A stretch of DNA of 64,000 nucleotides from Algoriphagus resistens (GCF_001442615.1 NZ_LMXN01000001.1:310001-374000), one strand, 5' to 3'. Shown: positions 1-8,808, counted from the first letter of the stretch. Translations and numbers: made by a program. The notes: a model not told the origin generated them from the letters alone.

Positions 1-1223
1 GCCTGGGCTTTAAGGCTGCATTCATCATATTCCTGGTAAGCATCTGCATCGTATGTGATTGCGCTGCCCACTCCAAAGTAGAGATTTTTCACTTCTAGAT
101 CGGCAATAATGCTACGGATGACTACAGAAAAGTCGAAATCTCCATTTTCCTCAATTACACCAAAAGCCCCCGAAAACCAACCTCTTTTGAAGCTTTCCAG
201 TTCATCAATGATTTCCATTGTACGGATTTTTGGAGCTCCGGTCATGCTCCCCATCGGGAAAGAAGCCTGGAGGATATCGGAGAAACTTACCCCTTCTTTA
301 AGCTGGGAAGTAACTGTGCTGATCATCTGAAATACTCTCGGCAATGGATAAATACCAAATAGTTCCTTGACTTCTACTGAACCTGTTTTCGATACTTTCG
401 AAAGATCATTCCGCATCAGGTCTGTGATCATCAGGTTTTCTGCCTGCTCCTTTTCACTGGAAGCAAGGATCTCTTTATTGGCGGTGTCCTCGGAAACTGA
501 TTTCCCGCGTTTGATGGTTCCTTTGATGGGTTGTGCTATGATTTTACCACTGGTTCTTTTCAAATATCGTTCAGGAGAGGCAGAGACTATCCATTGGGAT
601 TTTGCCTTGAAAAGGGCAGAAAAGGGCATTGGGGAAATCTTGTTCAGTTTGAAATAAGCTGCAATTGGATCCCAATTGTAAAATGCGCCTGAGTAAGCCT
701 GGCAAAAATTGCTCTCGTAGGTGTTTCCCTCGATGATGTGGTTTTGAATGGCCAGGACTTTTGCCAGATAATCCGCTTTAGATAGTTGGGGGTTAACAAT
801 ACAAGCAGTATCTGAGGGAAACGGAAGCTTAGTCCTTTCAATTTCTTCCCAAAAAACATCCTTCAGTTCTATGTTAGAGAGGAGGTATTCCCCATCAAAT
901 TCTAAGCAAATGGATGGCTTGAAAAAGCAGATTTCCGGTAGATCCAGAAAAGCAAAATTATCGCTTTTGAGCTTTTCTAATCGGTTTTTAAAATCATATC
1001 CAATTACTCCGACCTTTTTAAAGTCTGTAGATTCACTCCATAGTTCACTTTCGGTTAATTGATTATTCCCTGCAAAAAACCTGGTGGCAAAAGGTTCTTC
1101 TGGGTATTCATGTCCATTTCCGTTGGTAAAGGCAAAAAAATCAAAATGTGCGTCTGCCCATCGGCAAAGCTTTTCGATCCATAAGGGGTCTGGAAGGGGA
1201 TAGATGAAGGGGGTGCTTTTCAT
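1..1223 (-). CDS. pabB: Aminodeoxychorismate synthase component I (PabB-like), 3' end cut by window edge
   Basis: Chorismate-utilising enzyme that makes 4-amino-4-deoxychorismate for folate synthesis together with a glutamine amidotransferase partner. The ATG is at 1223 on the minus strand and the frame stays open for 407 codons to the window edge, so only the extreme C-terminus is missing. Family motifs are visible: PIKGTIKRG near residue 228, DLMRNDL near 275, and SMTGAPKIRTMEI near 323, which belong to the chorismate-binding fold. The N-terminal part is short and divergent, which fits PabB of Bacteroidota better than TrpE. Anthranilate synthase or isochorismate synthase are the alternatives; the motifs alone do not exclude them. 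A downstream amidotransferase or aminodeoxychorismate lyase would be outside the window. Confidence 0.85.
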   Translation of the reverse strand, partial: MKSTPFIYPLPDPLWIEKLCRWADAHFDFFAFTNGNGHEYPEEPFATRFFAGNNQLTESELWSESTDFKKVGVIGYDFKNRLEKLKSDNFAFLDLPEICFFKPSICLEFDGEYLLSNIELKDVFWEEIERTKLPFPSDTACIVNPQLSKADYLAKVLAIQNHIIEGNTYESNFCQAYSGAFYNWDPIAAYFKLNKISPMPFSALFKAKSQWIVSASPERYLKRTSGKIIAQPIKGTIKRGKSVSEDTANKEILASSEKEQAENLMITDLMRNDLSKVSKTGSVEVKELFGIYPLPRVFQMISTVTSQLKEGVSFSDILQASFPMGSMTGAPKIRTMEIIDELESFKRGWFSGAFGVIEENGDFDFSVVIRSIIADLEVKNLYFGVGSAITYDADAYQEYDECSLKAQ

Positions 1224-1230
1224 TGGTAGC

Positions 1231-1266
1231 ACAAAAAAAGAGGAATCCTGTTAGAATTCCTCTTTC
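1231..1266 (-). terminator. Intrinsic terminator after the YceI gene
   Basis: A hairpin with arms AAAGAGGAAT and ATTCCTCTTT (about 10 bp, one mismatch near the loop) is followed on the minus strand by a run of seven T. It lies 18 bp past the stop of the YceI gene and 7 bp before the pabB start, so it separates the two same-strand genes. Confidence 0.75.
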
Positions 1267-1283
1267 AAATGAGTTTGTTGTGA

Positions 1284-2006
1284 TTAATTGGCTTTTGTAT
1301 CCAAAACAATCGATACGCTATTGTAAATGAATTTGTCTTTTGTCTTGTCGGCAGCAGTAGCTTCATCACCATAAGAAAGACCCCAGTCGGTACGGTCGAT
1401 ATTGAACCCTGCTTTAACAGATGCAGTACCGTTGGAGACAGTTACCGTTGCCGGAAACTTGATGTTTTTAGTAGTTCCTCTCATAGTAAGGTTGCCGCTG
1501 ATCCAATTGGTAGGGGCTTCGGGTGCCAGTTCAGAGTCGGAGGAGGGGGTGAATTCAGTTTCAAACTCCTCTTTGTCGGTTACAACATCACCTGCAGAGA
1601 ATGGTTCTACAGAGGTGATCTCAAAAGTAGCGGTAGGGTGAGTTGCTGCATCAAAGAAATCTGGTGACTGTAGATGGCCATGAAGCTTTCCATAATCCTC
1701 AGAACCCGCTTCCAGGTCTTTGATCTCCAGCTTAGTGATGTCAAAAGTGATTTTACCGCCTGCGATAGTTTCACCTTCAGTGATGAGTGTACCTTCTACA
1801 GCCGGGATCACACCGTTGTGCTGTCCTGCAGGCTTGTAACCGGTCCAGGCGATAGTGCTGGCCCCTGTGTCAACAGTTAGCGTAGTGCCTTCTGCCTGTG
1901 CTACTTCCTGTGCGTCGGTTGCTTCTACTGTTTCAGTGGATTTGCCACAGGCAAAAGTCATTAGAGCGGCCGCAAGGATTAGGCCTGATTGTTTGATAGT
2001 TTTCAT
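1284..2006 (-). CDS. YceI-family lipoprotein
   Basis: Predicted lipid- or isoprenoid-binding beta-barrel of the YceI family, anchored in the cell envelope. The first 20 residues form a lipoprotein signal with the lipobox TFAC, giving Cys20 as lipidation site, followed by an acidic linker. The YceI domain spans about residues 40-238, with the typical VDTGASTIAWTGYK opening, the LHGHLQSPDFFD segment and the repeated beta-strand pattern to a C-terminal SIVLDTKAN. Length (240 aa) fits the Bacteroidota lipoprotein subgroup. It stands alone between its terminator and the divergent carbonic anhydrase-like gene. The physiological ligand cannot be told from sequence. Confidence 0.88.
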   Translation of the reverse strand: MKTIKQSGLILAAALMTFACGKSTETVEATDAQEVAQAEGTTLTVDTGASTIAWTGYKPAGQHNGVIPAVEGTLITEGETIAGGKITFDITKLEIKDLEAGSEDYGKLHGHLQSPDFFDAATHPTATFEITSVEPFSAGDVVTDKEEFETEFTPSSDSELAPEAPTNWISGNLTMRGTTKNIKFPATVTVSNGTASVKAGFNIDRTDWGLSYGDEATAADKTKDKFIYNSVSIVLDTKAN

Positions 2007-2140
2007 TGTTGTGAGTTTGGTTTCAATTTAGATGTATAGACATGGAAACTCAAAGTTTGCCAAAAAGTTCGTTACTCAAAAGAAAAAGTGAAACTTTGTT
2101 TCTGATATAATAATAATTGAAACACAATTGGTTTTGTAAA

Positions 2141-2653
2141 ATGGCACTGCTATTAGAAGTAAACGGTAAAAGTCCCGTAGTTGGAGATCGTTGTTGGTTG
2201 GCACCAAATTCCACAGTAGTGGGTGATGTGATCATGGGGAATAACTGCACGGTGTGGTTTAATGCCGTAATTCGTGGTGACGTAAATGAGATCCGTATCG
2301 GGAATGATACCAATATTCAAGATGGTGCTGTGATCCATTGTACTTACCAAAAGGCCGGAACATATATAGGCAATCAAGTCTCAATTGCCCATAATGCTAT
2401 TGTGCATGGCTGTACGATTCACGATAGGGTTCTTATAGGGATGGGAGCAATAGTGATGGATGGAGCAGTGGTCAATTCCGGAGCGGTAGTAGCTGCGGGG
2501 GCGGTAGTCTTGGCAAATACAATTGTAGAAGCAAATTCGATTTATGCCGGGATGCCTGCCAAAAAAATAAAGGATACCGGAGCGGCTATGGAAGAGGTGA
2601 TCTCAAGAACTGCAAAAAATTATCCTACTTATGCAAGTTGGTTTTCAACATGA
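2141..2653 (+). CDS. Gamma-carbonic anhydrase family protein (YrdA/PaaY type)
   Basis: Left-handed beta-helix trimer of the gamma-carbonic anhydrase/hexapeptide-repeat family. A 170-residue protein that is almost entirely hexapeptide repeats (VVGDVIMGNNCTVWFNAVIRGD onward). The metal-ligand histidines typical of the family are present (HCTYQ, then SIAHNAIVHGC), and Arg/Asp in VIRGDV match the trimer salt bridge. I chose ATG 2141 because the reading extends upstream only through a TTG, and family members begin a few residues before the LLLEVNGK-like segment. Enzymatic activity is unproven for many members; a role in coenzyme or acyl metabolism is equally possible. Convergent with pyrE. Confidence 0.85.
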   Translation: MALLLEVNGKSPVVGDRCWLAPNSTVVGDVIMGNNCTVWFNAVIRGDVNEIRIGNDTNIQDGAVIHCTYQKAGTYIGNQVSIAHNAIVHGCTIHDRVLIGMGAIVMDGAVVNSGAVVAAGAVVLANTIVEANSIYAGMPAKKIKDTGAAMEEVISRTAKNYPTYASWFST

Positions 2654-2666
2654 GATAGTTTTAAAC

Positions 2667-2707
2667 AATAACAGAAGGCAGCGGGAAAATTGCTGCTTTC
2701 CGTTATT
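2667..2707. terminator. Bidirectional terminator between convergent genes
   Basis: A long near-perfect inverted repeat (arms AATAACAGAAGGCAGC and GCTGCTTTCCGTTATT, two imperfect pairs, loop about 9 nt) lies between the gamma-carbonic anhydrase stop and the pyrE stop. A T-rich flank on each side is modest, but the position and stem length fit shared termination. Confidence 0.65.
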
Positions 2708-2718
2708 TCAGGTAGCGC

Positions 2719-3363
2719 TTACTGTTTCCAGCTGGCAGGATCATTTCTCCATTCGGTAAGAGATGCTAGTGTGTCGTCTGTAATGTATTTTCTTTGTACT
2801 GCCATGGGAAGCATGGCTTCGTAGTGGCTCAAGCAAATTAGTTTCACTCCTGCTTTTTCGAAGTTTTGCGCAGCCGTATCAAATCCATAGCTGAAAATGG
2901 CAACCATTCCCAGTACTTCAAATCCTGCGTCCAGTAAATCCTGGGTAGCTTTGAGCGAACTTCCGCCGGTAGATACAAGGTCTTCCACGACAACGACCTT
3001 TTGACCTGGCACGACTTTTCCTTCGATCATGTTTTCCATTCCATGGCCTTTCGCTTTGGAACGAACATAGATAAATGGGAGGTCAAGGTCATTGGCAAGC
3101 AAAGCTCCCTGCGGGATGCCGGCAGTAGCTACTCCGGCGATTGCTTCCACATTGGGAAAATAATGCTGAATACTCCTGACCAACTGTTCTTTGATCATCG
3201 TACGGACCTTGGGAAAAGAGAGAGAAAGTCTGTTGTCACAATAAATAGGCGATTTCCAGCCGGAAGCCCAGGTGAATGGCTTTTCAGGTTGCAATCTTAT
3301 GGCTTGAATTTCCAGTAATTTATCAGCTACTTCAGCAGCTACATTCGCGTCTAAAATTTCCAT
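2719..3363 (-). CDS. pyrE: Orotate phosphoribosyltransferase
   Basis: Converts orotate and PRPP to OMP in pyrimidine synthesis; cytosolic homodimer. The PRPP-binding signature VVVVEDLVSTGGSS sits near residues 122-135, the catalytic flexible loop carries RSKAKGHG (Lys/Lys/His residues near 101-108), and the N-terminal KPFTWASGWKSPIYCDNR matches orotate binding. The length of 214 aa is normal. The ATG at 3363 is followed on the other strand by a NUDIX gene in divergent orientation with about 98 bp between them, a neighbourhood common in Cytophagales together with coaD. Confidence 0.95.
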   Translation of the reverse strand: MEILDANVAAEVADKLLEIQAIRLQPEKPFTWASGWKSPIYCDNRLSLSFPKVRTMIKEQLVRSIQHYFPNVEAIAGVATAGIPQGALLANDLDLPFIYVRSKAKGHGMENMIEGKVVPGQKVVVVEDLVSTGGSSLKATQDLLDAGFEVLGMVAIFSYGFDTAAQNFEKAGVKLICLSHYEAMLPMAVQRKYITDDTLASLTEWRNDPASWKQ

Positions 3364-3461
3364 GCTTCAAAAATAAGAGATTAACACTGGCGAAGGTTGT
3401 AGCAAGTGAAAAAAATATGCACTTTTGACTAATTCCAACTACGCAAACTTTTGATTCACCC

Positions 3462-4148
3462 ATGAGAATCTTCGTGAACGACAAACCTTTTGACCTGCTA
3501 AGCTACGAGGAACTGAATCCGTCGAAGTCTTATGAGGCTGTCTATCATCAGCTAGAAGAACTGCCTGCGCATTTGCCATGGAAAGACGATATTCTTTTTC
3601 ATGAGCCTTCACATGATCTAATTATCAGGTTGTTATATATTCTTCGTACCAGAAAGCTGAAAGATCTGGATTCCATTACTTTGGTGAGCAAGGATAAGTC
3701 GGCGTTGAAGAAATTTGTAAAAAGCCGCTTCTCTACCATCAAAGCCGCAGGCGGGGTGGTTGCTAAGAAGGATAAAATATTATTGATCTACAGACTTGGG
3801 AAATGGGATTTCCCAAAAGGGAAATTTGAAAAAGGAGAGACTCCCAAGCAATGCGCTGTACGAGAAGTAGAGGAGGAATGCGCTGTGAAAGTGAAAGCAG
3901 GCAAGCACATCTGCAATACCTGGCACACCTACACCCAGAACAGAAAAAGTATCCTTAAGAAGACCTATTGGTTTGAGATGGACTGTGTGAACGATTCTGG
4001 GATGACTCCACAGACTGAGGAGGGGATAGAAGACATCAGGTGGTTCTATGAGGGGGATGCGAAAATCGCTCTTATCAATTCTTATCCTTCAATGCGCTAT
4101 CTCTTCAAACAATACATCAAAGCACATCTTAAACCTCAGACATTGTAA
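3462..4148 (+). CDS. NUDIX hydrolase next to coaD
   Basis: Hydrolase of nucleoside-diphosphate-linked compounds, substrate unknown. The N-terminal about 90 residues are a family-specific extension with no recognised motif. The NUDIX domain runs from about residue 92 with the box from Gly120 to Val142: GKFEKGETPKQCAVREVEEE followed by CAV. All catalytic Glu/Arg positions of GX5EX7REUXEEXGU are kept; the last Gly is replaced by Ala. The 3' end overlaps the convergent coaD gene by 13 bp, so the two transcripts must collide or end within each other. The start ATG follows a roughly 98-bp divergent spacer shared with pyrE. Confidence 0.85.
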   Translation: MRIFVNDKPFDLLSYEELNPSKSYEAVYHQLEELPAHLPWKDDILFHEPSHDLIIRLLYILRTRKLKDLDSITLVSKDKSALKKFVKSRFSTIKAAGGVVAKKDKILLIYRLGKWDFPKGKFEKGETPKQCAVREVEEECAVKVKAGKHICNTWHTYTQNRKSILKKTYWFEMDCVNDSGMTPQTEEGIEDIRWFYEGDAKIALINSYPSMRYLFKQYIKAHLKPQTL

Positions 4149-4591
4149 GGAAGGAATTCTGTCACATCACCGCCAAAGCGATGTACTTCACGAATAATGG
4201 TAGAACTTATCGCCGCATACCTTGGGGAAGTGATAAGAAACACGGTTTCTAATTCCTCATTTAGATAGCGGTTCATTTGACTGATCGTATTCTCGTATTC
4301 AAAATCAGTAGTATTCCTCAATCCTCTGACCAGAAACTGGGCATTATGTTTTTTGGCAAGTGTTGATGTCAGTTCATTGTATACAATGACTTTTACGTTG
4401 GGTGTATTTTGATAGACACTTTCTACCTTTGCCACCATATCATCAATTTCAAAATACCTTGATTTCTTGGTAGAGTTATATCCGATACCAATAATCACCT
4501 CATCAAATAAATCTAGACTTCTCATCACAATATCGTGATGCCCAAGTGTGTACGGATCGAATGAGCCAGGAAAAATGGCAATTTTTTTCAT
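4136..4591 (-). CDS. coaD: Pantetheine-phosphate adenylyltransferase
   Basis: Transfers AMP from ATP to 4'-phosphopantetheine, the penultimate step in coenzyme A synthesis. Nucleotidyltransferase motif TLGHHD (T/HxGH) at residues 15-20 after PGSFDPY, RGLRNTTDFEYE for substrate binding near 89-100, and the ISSTIIREV motif near 128. The length of 151 aa is typical. The 3' end overlaps the convergent NUDIX gene. Its start codon is directly abutted by copy A of an interspersed repeat: the CAT that encodes the start lies in the repeat's CATATGATTAT terminus, so the 5' untranslated region is repeat sequence. Confidence 0.95.
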   Translation of the reverse strand: MKKIAIFPGSFDPYTLGHHDIVMRSLDLFDEVIIGIGYNSTKKSRYFEIDDMVAKVESVYQNTPNVKVIVYNELTSTLAKKHNAQFLVRGLRNTTDFEYENTISQMNRYLNEELETVFLITSPRYAAISSTIIREVHRFGGDVTEFLPYNV

Positions 4592-4686
4592 ATGATTATG
4601 TTTTGATTTTTATAGGTCACATGGAATCTCGCATGCATTATAATCATCCAGGTGTGTGACTTTGGAGCCATACTCGATTTCATATT
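4587..4686 (+). repeat. Interspersed ~95-bp repeat, copy A (upstream of coaD)
   Basis: One of five copies in the window. Shared core: CATATGATTATAATTTGTC, then ATGGAATCTCGCATGCATTA and TAATCATCC, GTGTGTGAC, and an end CTCGATTTCATATG. Copy A is somewhat diverged in its left arm (TATGATTATGTTTTGATTTT). In every copy the left ATGATTATAAT can pair with the internal ATTATAATCAT. On the coaD strand the repeat ends exactly at the ATG. Confidence 0.85.
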
Positions 4687-4777
4687 CCCTTTATTTTTCA
4701 AAGGCGACATGAGGCCTTTGTCCCCAAACTAATTAGTAAACGAACAAAGCAATATTTGGCAATTTTGGTGTAATAGC

Positions 4778-5596
4778 CTAATTATATTGCCATTTGGTCT
4801 CGAATAGGTTGACTGATTTCAAATGCTTGAACCCGTGGGTATAATTCTGATTTGCATGTGCGGTCAGCAGACGGAAATTGTAAAAGTATTCCTTTCCCCA
4901 GTCTTCTGTAGTCCCGCTTTCATCCGTTGCGCCATACAAGCTGATTCGCACGTAGTTCTTATCAAATTTCAGCTGCTCAATGAGGATCATGGCATATTTC
5001 AGTATGTCCTCTTTGGAGTCAACGGTAAAAATGTTGAAAGCTGCAAGTTCTTGGTTTGAAAAAGCAGCAGTATAGATTTGATTTCCAAAAAGGTTTATCA
5101 AAATTTCCTGCCCGATCAGGTTAAATCTTTCTTTGAATAAATAGGAAAGGAAAGAAACTGATCCATGATGGAAAGTCAATTCTGAAAATCGTGCTTCCAG
5201 GGATTTTTTCAGCTTAACTGGGATAGAGGATACCACTTGGAGATTGTTGCTATCCAGAGGAGTATAGAAATAGCTTGTGTTTTCTTTCTGATCTCCTACA
5301 AAAGCCAGATAGGAGGATTCCCGGCCAGGCTGAAATAAAACACCCGGAACAAGAATGAAATCAGTTTGGTGTAGATAGATTGTAGCCGGTATATCGGTTT
5401 TCAATAAATGATCTGAGATCACCAATTGCTCTAAAGAATTCCAGTTGAAATTAATGTATTCGTGAATACAGATATTTGTCTGGTTCTTATCCTTGGCAAA
5501 AATGAACAGGGAATCGGGATACAAAAAAAGTGATAGGCTCGCTGCGTCTTCCACATCAAACCTATCACTCTTGAATACTTTAAGGTTGTTTTCCAA
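4778..5596 (-). CDS. DUF3822-family protein
   Basis: Uncharacterised cytosolic protein of 272 aa, resembling the DUF3822 family, which is restricted to Bacteroidota and usually sits beside coaD. I see no signal peptide or membrane helix. The overall pattern (beta-rich N-terminal half with FIFAKD and GVLFQPGR, then a second half with GQEILINLFGNQIYTAAFSN and an ILKYAMILIEQL helix) suggests two related subdomains, an actin/ASKHA-like layout that is often proposed for this family. Function is unknown. The next gene upstream is only 11 bp away, so they are likely cotranscribed. Confidence 0.7.
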   Translation of the reverse strand: MENNLKVFKSDRFDVEDAASLSLFLYPDSLFIFAKDKNQTNICIHEYINFNWNSLEQLVISDHLLKTDIPATIYLHQTDFILVPGVLFQPGRESSYLAFVGDQKENTSYFYTPLDSNNLQVVSSIPVKLKKSLEARFSELTFHHGSVSFLSYLFKERFNLIGQEILINLFGNQIYTAAFSNQELAAFNIFTVDSKEDILKYAMILIEQLKFDKNYVRISLYGATDESGTTEDWGKEYFYNFRLLTAHANQNYTHGFKHLKSVNLFETKWQYN

Positions 5597-5607
5597 AATA
5601 GGAGGTT

Positions 5608-6189
5608 TTATTTCCAGTTACCTTCAGTAGAGGCATCTGTTCTTGAACCTACTTTCAAGGCTTTTTCATTGTTGTTCAATCTTCTTTCTGGATTAATCGG
5701 AGCAGGATCTCTGATCTCAAATACGGAGATTTCGTAAGAGTTTCTCTCCACTTTGTCTGCGAAGAATTCAAACTGCTTGCCGTTAGAACCTGGAACTATT
5801 GCAAGTTTATCAAGATCGAAGTCAGGATATTTTCTTTCGTTAAACAACGAATCGATTACTGGAACAGAACCAAGTGTATCGATTTCTACAGTAGTTGTTT
5901 CTGCACCGTAATCTTCGACAATTGTGGTCTCAGTTCTTTGAACAAGCCAGATTTGGCCATTTTGGATAAATGATTTCAATTCATTCCAATTCTCAGCGTA
6001 TCTTCCGTTAGAAGCCTGAAAAGCCAGTTCTGCGTCTCTAAGCATTTGCAATTTTTCGATAATTGCAGCTTCGATAAGAGCGATTCTTTTTTCGTCTTCA
6101 ACTACGTCTTCCACACCTTTCCAAAGAAGGTAGCCGAGACCAATTGCCACTACGAAGAAGACCAAGGATAGTACTTTTGATAAATTCAT
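5608..6189 (-). CDS. Membrane-anchored protein of unknown function
   Basis: 193 aa with one N-terminal transmembrane helix (about residues 6-24) and the rest outside. The segment after the helix, a charged helix with LRDAELAFQASNGRYAENWN, resembles the start of pseudopilin-like proteins (helix then a globular part), but no prepilin cleavage site is visible. The rest is acidic and contains a conserved-looking YPDFDLDKLAIVPGSNG stretch. It is 11 bp upstream of the DUF3822 gene and in the same direction, so an operon is likely. I do not recognise a named family. Confidence 0.6.
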   Translation of the reverse strand: MNLSKVLSLVFFVVAIGLGYLLWKGVEDVVEDEKRIALIEAAIIEKLQMLRDAELAFQASNGRYAENWNELKSFIQNGQIWLVQRTETTIVEDYGAETTTVEIDTLGSVPVIDSLFNERKYPDFDLDKLAIVPGSNGKQFEFFADKVERNSYEISVFEIRDPAPINPERRLNNNEKALKVGSRTDASTEGNWK

Positions 6190-6237
6190 TTGCTAAAATT
6201 TTAAGAATCTGGGTAAGGTTGAAGGTTATAAATCGTG

Positions 6238-6747
6238 CTATTTTAGAGAATTATTTCCAAAATTAAAATATCCTCGCAACAATACTAAGTCCTCGAGGGA
6301 TTTAATTCCCCAAAAGATTTGATGAAGGGCTTCAATAGGCAATGATTGGATTTCGGTTATGCCCATCCATTTGATCTCTTCAATAATTTGGGAATCTGGA
6401 TAAAGCTCGGGATCCATACCTAGTGTCAATTCTCCTCCAATTTGTTCCACACGAAAGAAATGTTCCATCGCATGAAGTGGTGCGGCAAGGTATTCGTGAA
6501 CGAAAAGATAGTCTTTTACTTCTATATCTAAGCCAGTTTCCTCAAAAAACTCCCGCTTTAGATTTACGATAGCACTTTGTCCAAAATACATTCCTCCGCC
6601 AGGAACGGACCACATAATCTTTCCGTTACCCATTAAATGTTTGATCATCAGGATTTTTTCATCATGTATCAGAATTCCATTTACACGTGATCTGAGACGA
6701 TTTCCGAACTTTGCTTCTATTTCCTTGCTGATTTTGTCTTTTGGCAT
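6238..6747 (-). CDS. NUDIX hydrolase with altered first glutamate
   Basis: 169-aa NUDIX domain protein. The box begins at GGGMYFGQSAIVNLKREFFE and continues ETGLDI; REFFEETG is intact, but the Glu expected after GX5 is Gln/Ser. The surrounding fold (VNGILIHDEKILMIKH, WSVPGGGM) is standard. Reduced or altered activity is possible, since the REUXEE core carries most metal ligands. The start ATG at 6747 is only 14 bp from the start of the divergent helicase gene, so each promoter must lie partly inside the other gene or the transcripts share a very compact region. Confidence 0.8.
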   Translation of the reverse strand: MPKDKISKEIEAKFGNRLRSRVNGILIHDEKILMIKHLMGNGKIMWSVPGGGMYFGQSAIVNLKREFFEETGLDIEVKDYLFVHEYLAAPLHAMEHFFRVEQIGGELTLGMDPELYPDSQIIEEIKWMGITEIQSLPIEALHQIFWGIKSLEDLVLLRGYFNFGNNSLK

Positions 6748-6761
6748 TTACATTCGCTTCT

Positions 6762-8201
6762 ATGAGTAAAGATAAGGAGTCAATCCCGAGACCTTCTGTA
6801 TTGATAAGCAAATATTTTCCATTTGAGCCGACTTCTGGTCAGGCATCATTTTTTTCCAAAATGGATTATTTTCTGCTGATGGAGCCGGAGAAAAAGCCAA
6901 CGTTTGTTCTTCGGGGCTATGCGGGTACGGGTAAGACTTCTGTCATATCAGCTTTGGTGAAGGCTTTGCCCAAATTATCACTTCGCTCACTATTATTGGC
7001 TCCTACTGGCCGCGCTGCCAAAGTAATGAGTAACTATAGTGGTCGTGTAGCTTATACGATCCACAAGATCATCTATAAACCCTCCAGTGAAGACGGGAGT
7101 CTCGGTGGAGGGTTTATACTACAAAAAAACTATTACAAGGATACTGTATTCATAATTGATGAATCATCCATGCTGGCAGATGATGGAGGCATGTCGGGAA
7201 ACTTGCTGGGAGATTTGATCAGCTTCGTTTTTCATGGGCAGAACAATCGCCTGATCTTAGTAGGGGATACCGCGCAGCTTCCCCCTGTGGGAAGTGAGTT
7301 TAGTCCGGCACTCGAATCCGATTACTTGTTGAGATATTTCCGCTTGGATGCAGATTACATAGAGTTGACTGAGGTAATGCGGCAGCGATTGGAATCCGGG
7401 ATTCTATATAATGCCACCAATCTTAGGCATCAGTTGCAGTGTGAAAAACAGGATATCAAGATTAGCACCGGTCAGTTCAACGATATGTTCAAAATGACCG
7501 GAGAACGGCTGGAGGACGGGTTAAGGTATGCTTATGATAAATTTGATGCAGAAAATACCACCATCATCACCCGATCTAATAAAGCGGCAGTTCAATACAA
7601 TCTATACATCAGGAGAACAATCCATTTTTTCGAAGATGAAATCAGTTCAGGGGATTTACTGATGATAGTGAAGAACAACTATACCTACATGGCTGAGTCG
7701 GACAAGGTGAATTTCCTGGCTAATGGTGATATGGCAGAGGTGATGAAAATCCGTTCTTTTGAGGAATTCTACGGATTGAGGTTTGCCACGCTTGAGCTTC
7801 GTTTACTTGATTATCCAGATGAACCCCACTTCGAGGCGAAAGTAATTTTGGACACACTTTATTCCCCCAGTCCTTCTCTGACAAGAGAGCAATATAGAAG
7901 CCTGTACCAGCAGGTTTCGGAAGATTATGCAGATGTGGCCAGCAAGGTGGAGCGCAAAGAACTGATAAGGAAGGATCCATTTCTGAATGCCTTACAAATT
8001 AAGTTTGCCTATGCCCTGACTTGTCACAAGGCTCAGGGTGGACAATGGAAAGCAGTTTTCGTGGATCAGGGATATCTCCCGGAGGATCAGGTGAACAAAG
8101 ATTTTACCAGATGGCTATATACTGCCATGACTAGGGCTACAGAGGAATTGTATCTGGTGAATTTTGCTCCAACTTTCTTTGTTAAGCCCAAGGGAGAATA
8201 G
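6762..8201 (+). CDS. RecD-like superfamily 1 DNA helicase / AAA ATPase
   Basis: Putative 5'-3' SF1 helicase related to RecD2/exonuclease V alpha, acting in DNA repair or replication. Walker A GYAGTGKTS (residues 52-60), Walker B with DE in VFIIDESSML, motif III LVGDTAQLPPVGSE, motif IV TEVMRQR, then AYALTCHKAQGGQWKAVFVD and the motif VI arginine region WLYTAMTRATEELY near the C-terminus. The length of 479 aa fits the stand-alone Bacteroidota form without a RecD N-terminal domain. I chose ATG 6762; the frame extends a few codons upstream only through TTG 6741, which overlaps the divergent NUDIX gene. Confidence 0.88.
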   Translation: MSKDKESIPRPSVLISKYFPFEPTSGQASFFSKMDYFLLMEPEKKPTFVLRGYAGTGKTSVISALVKALPKLSLRSLLLAPTGRAAKVMSNYSGRVAYTIHKIIYKPSSEDGSLGGGFILQKNYYKDTVFIIDESSMLADDGGMSGNLLGDLISFVFHGQNNRLILVGDTAQLPPVGSEFSPALESDYLLRYFRLDADYIELTEVMRQRLESGILYNATNLRHQLQCEKQDIKISTGQFNDMFKMTGERLEDGLRYAYDKFDAENTTIITRSNKAAVQYNLYIRRTIHFFEDEISSGDLLMIVKNNYTYMAESDKVNFLANGDMAEVMKIRSFEEFYGLRFATLELRLLDYPDEPHFEAKVILDTLYSPSPSLTREQYRSLYQQVSEDYADVASKVERKELIRKDPFLNALQIKFAYALTCHKAQGGQWKAVFVDQGYLPEDQVNKDFTRWLYTAMTRATEELYLVNFAPTFFVKPKGE

Positions 8202-8350
8202 GATCCAGATAGTGAAAGTACTTGAAACAAATAGCTTTTGGCAAGGTATTTTCATCATTATCCTGATAGAAGAAATCTAAAATCTTTAAAATCCGTTATT
8301 TTGAAGTTGATGCAAAATATTGAATATTTGAAAACCAAATAATTATAGCC

Positions 8351-8752
8351 ATGAAAAAATTAGGAGTACTATTGACCGTCTTTGCCCTGGTATTTGCATT
8401 TAATGCCAACGCCCAAGAACAGAGTCAAAGTGGTGCAGAAATCACTTTTAAAGAAAAATCGATTGATTTTGGTGATATCACCCAAGGGGAAAAAGTAGCG
8501 CACACATTTGAGTTGACCAACACCGGATCAGCTCCCTTGATCATATCTAATGTAGCTGCAACTTGTGGATGTACAGTGCCAAGCTGGCCAAAAGAACCAA
8601 TCGCTCCGGGAAAATCTTCCGAGATCAAAGTGTCTTTCAATTCAGCGGGAAAAATGGGTAAGCAGAATTCTGTAGTAAGAATCTACTCAAATGCCTCTGA
8701 GCCAATCGAAAAAGTGTCCTTGATATCCAACGTGCTACCGAAGACCAAATAG
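8351..8752 (+). CDS. DUF1573-domain secreted protein
   Basis: 133 aa with a signal peptide (residues 1-21, cleavage after NANA) and one DUF1573 Ig-like domain: SIDFGDITQGEKVAHTFEL, then NTGSAPLIISNVAATCGCT with the family's CGC, and PIAPGKSSEIKVSFNSAGK. Exported to the periplasm or cell surface. The function of the family is unknown; it is frequently single-copy near unrelated genes. The gene has its own strong terminator and a roughly 150-bp upstream gap, so it is probably monocistronic. Confidence 0.88.
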   Translation: MKKLGVLLTVFALVFAFNANAQEQSQSGAEITFKEKSIDFGDITQGEKVAHTFELTNTGSAPLIISNVAATCGCTVPSWPKEPIAPGKSSEIKVSFNSAGKMGKQNSVVRIYSNASEPIEKVSLISNVLPKTK

Positions 8753-8771
8753 GCAAAAGCTAACAGTATAC

Positions 8772-8808
8772 AAAGAGCCTTCCCATTATCGGAAGGCTCT
8801 TTTTGATT
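8772..8808 (+). terminator. Strong intrinsic terminator after the DUF1573 gene
   Basis: Perfect 12-bp stem AAAGAGCCTTCC / GGAAGGCTCTTT with a 7-nt loop, followed by T's (CTTTTTGATTTT). It begins 20 bp after the stop codon. Confidence 0.9.
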
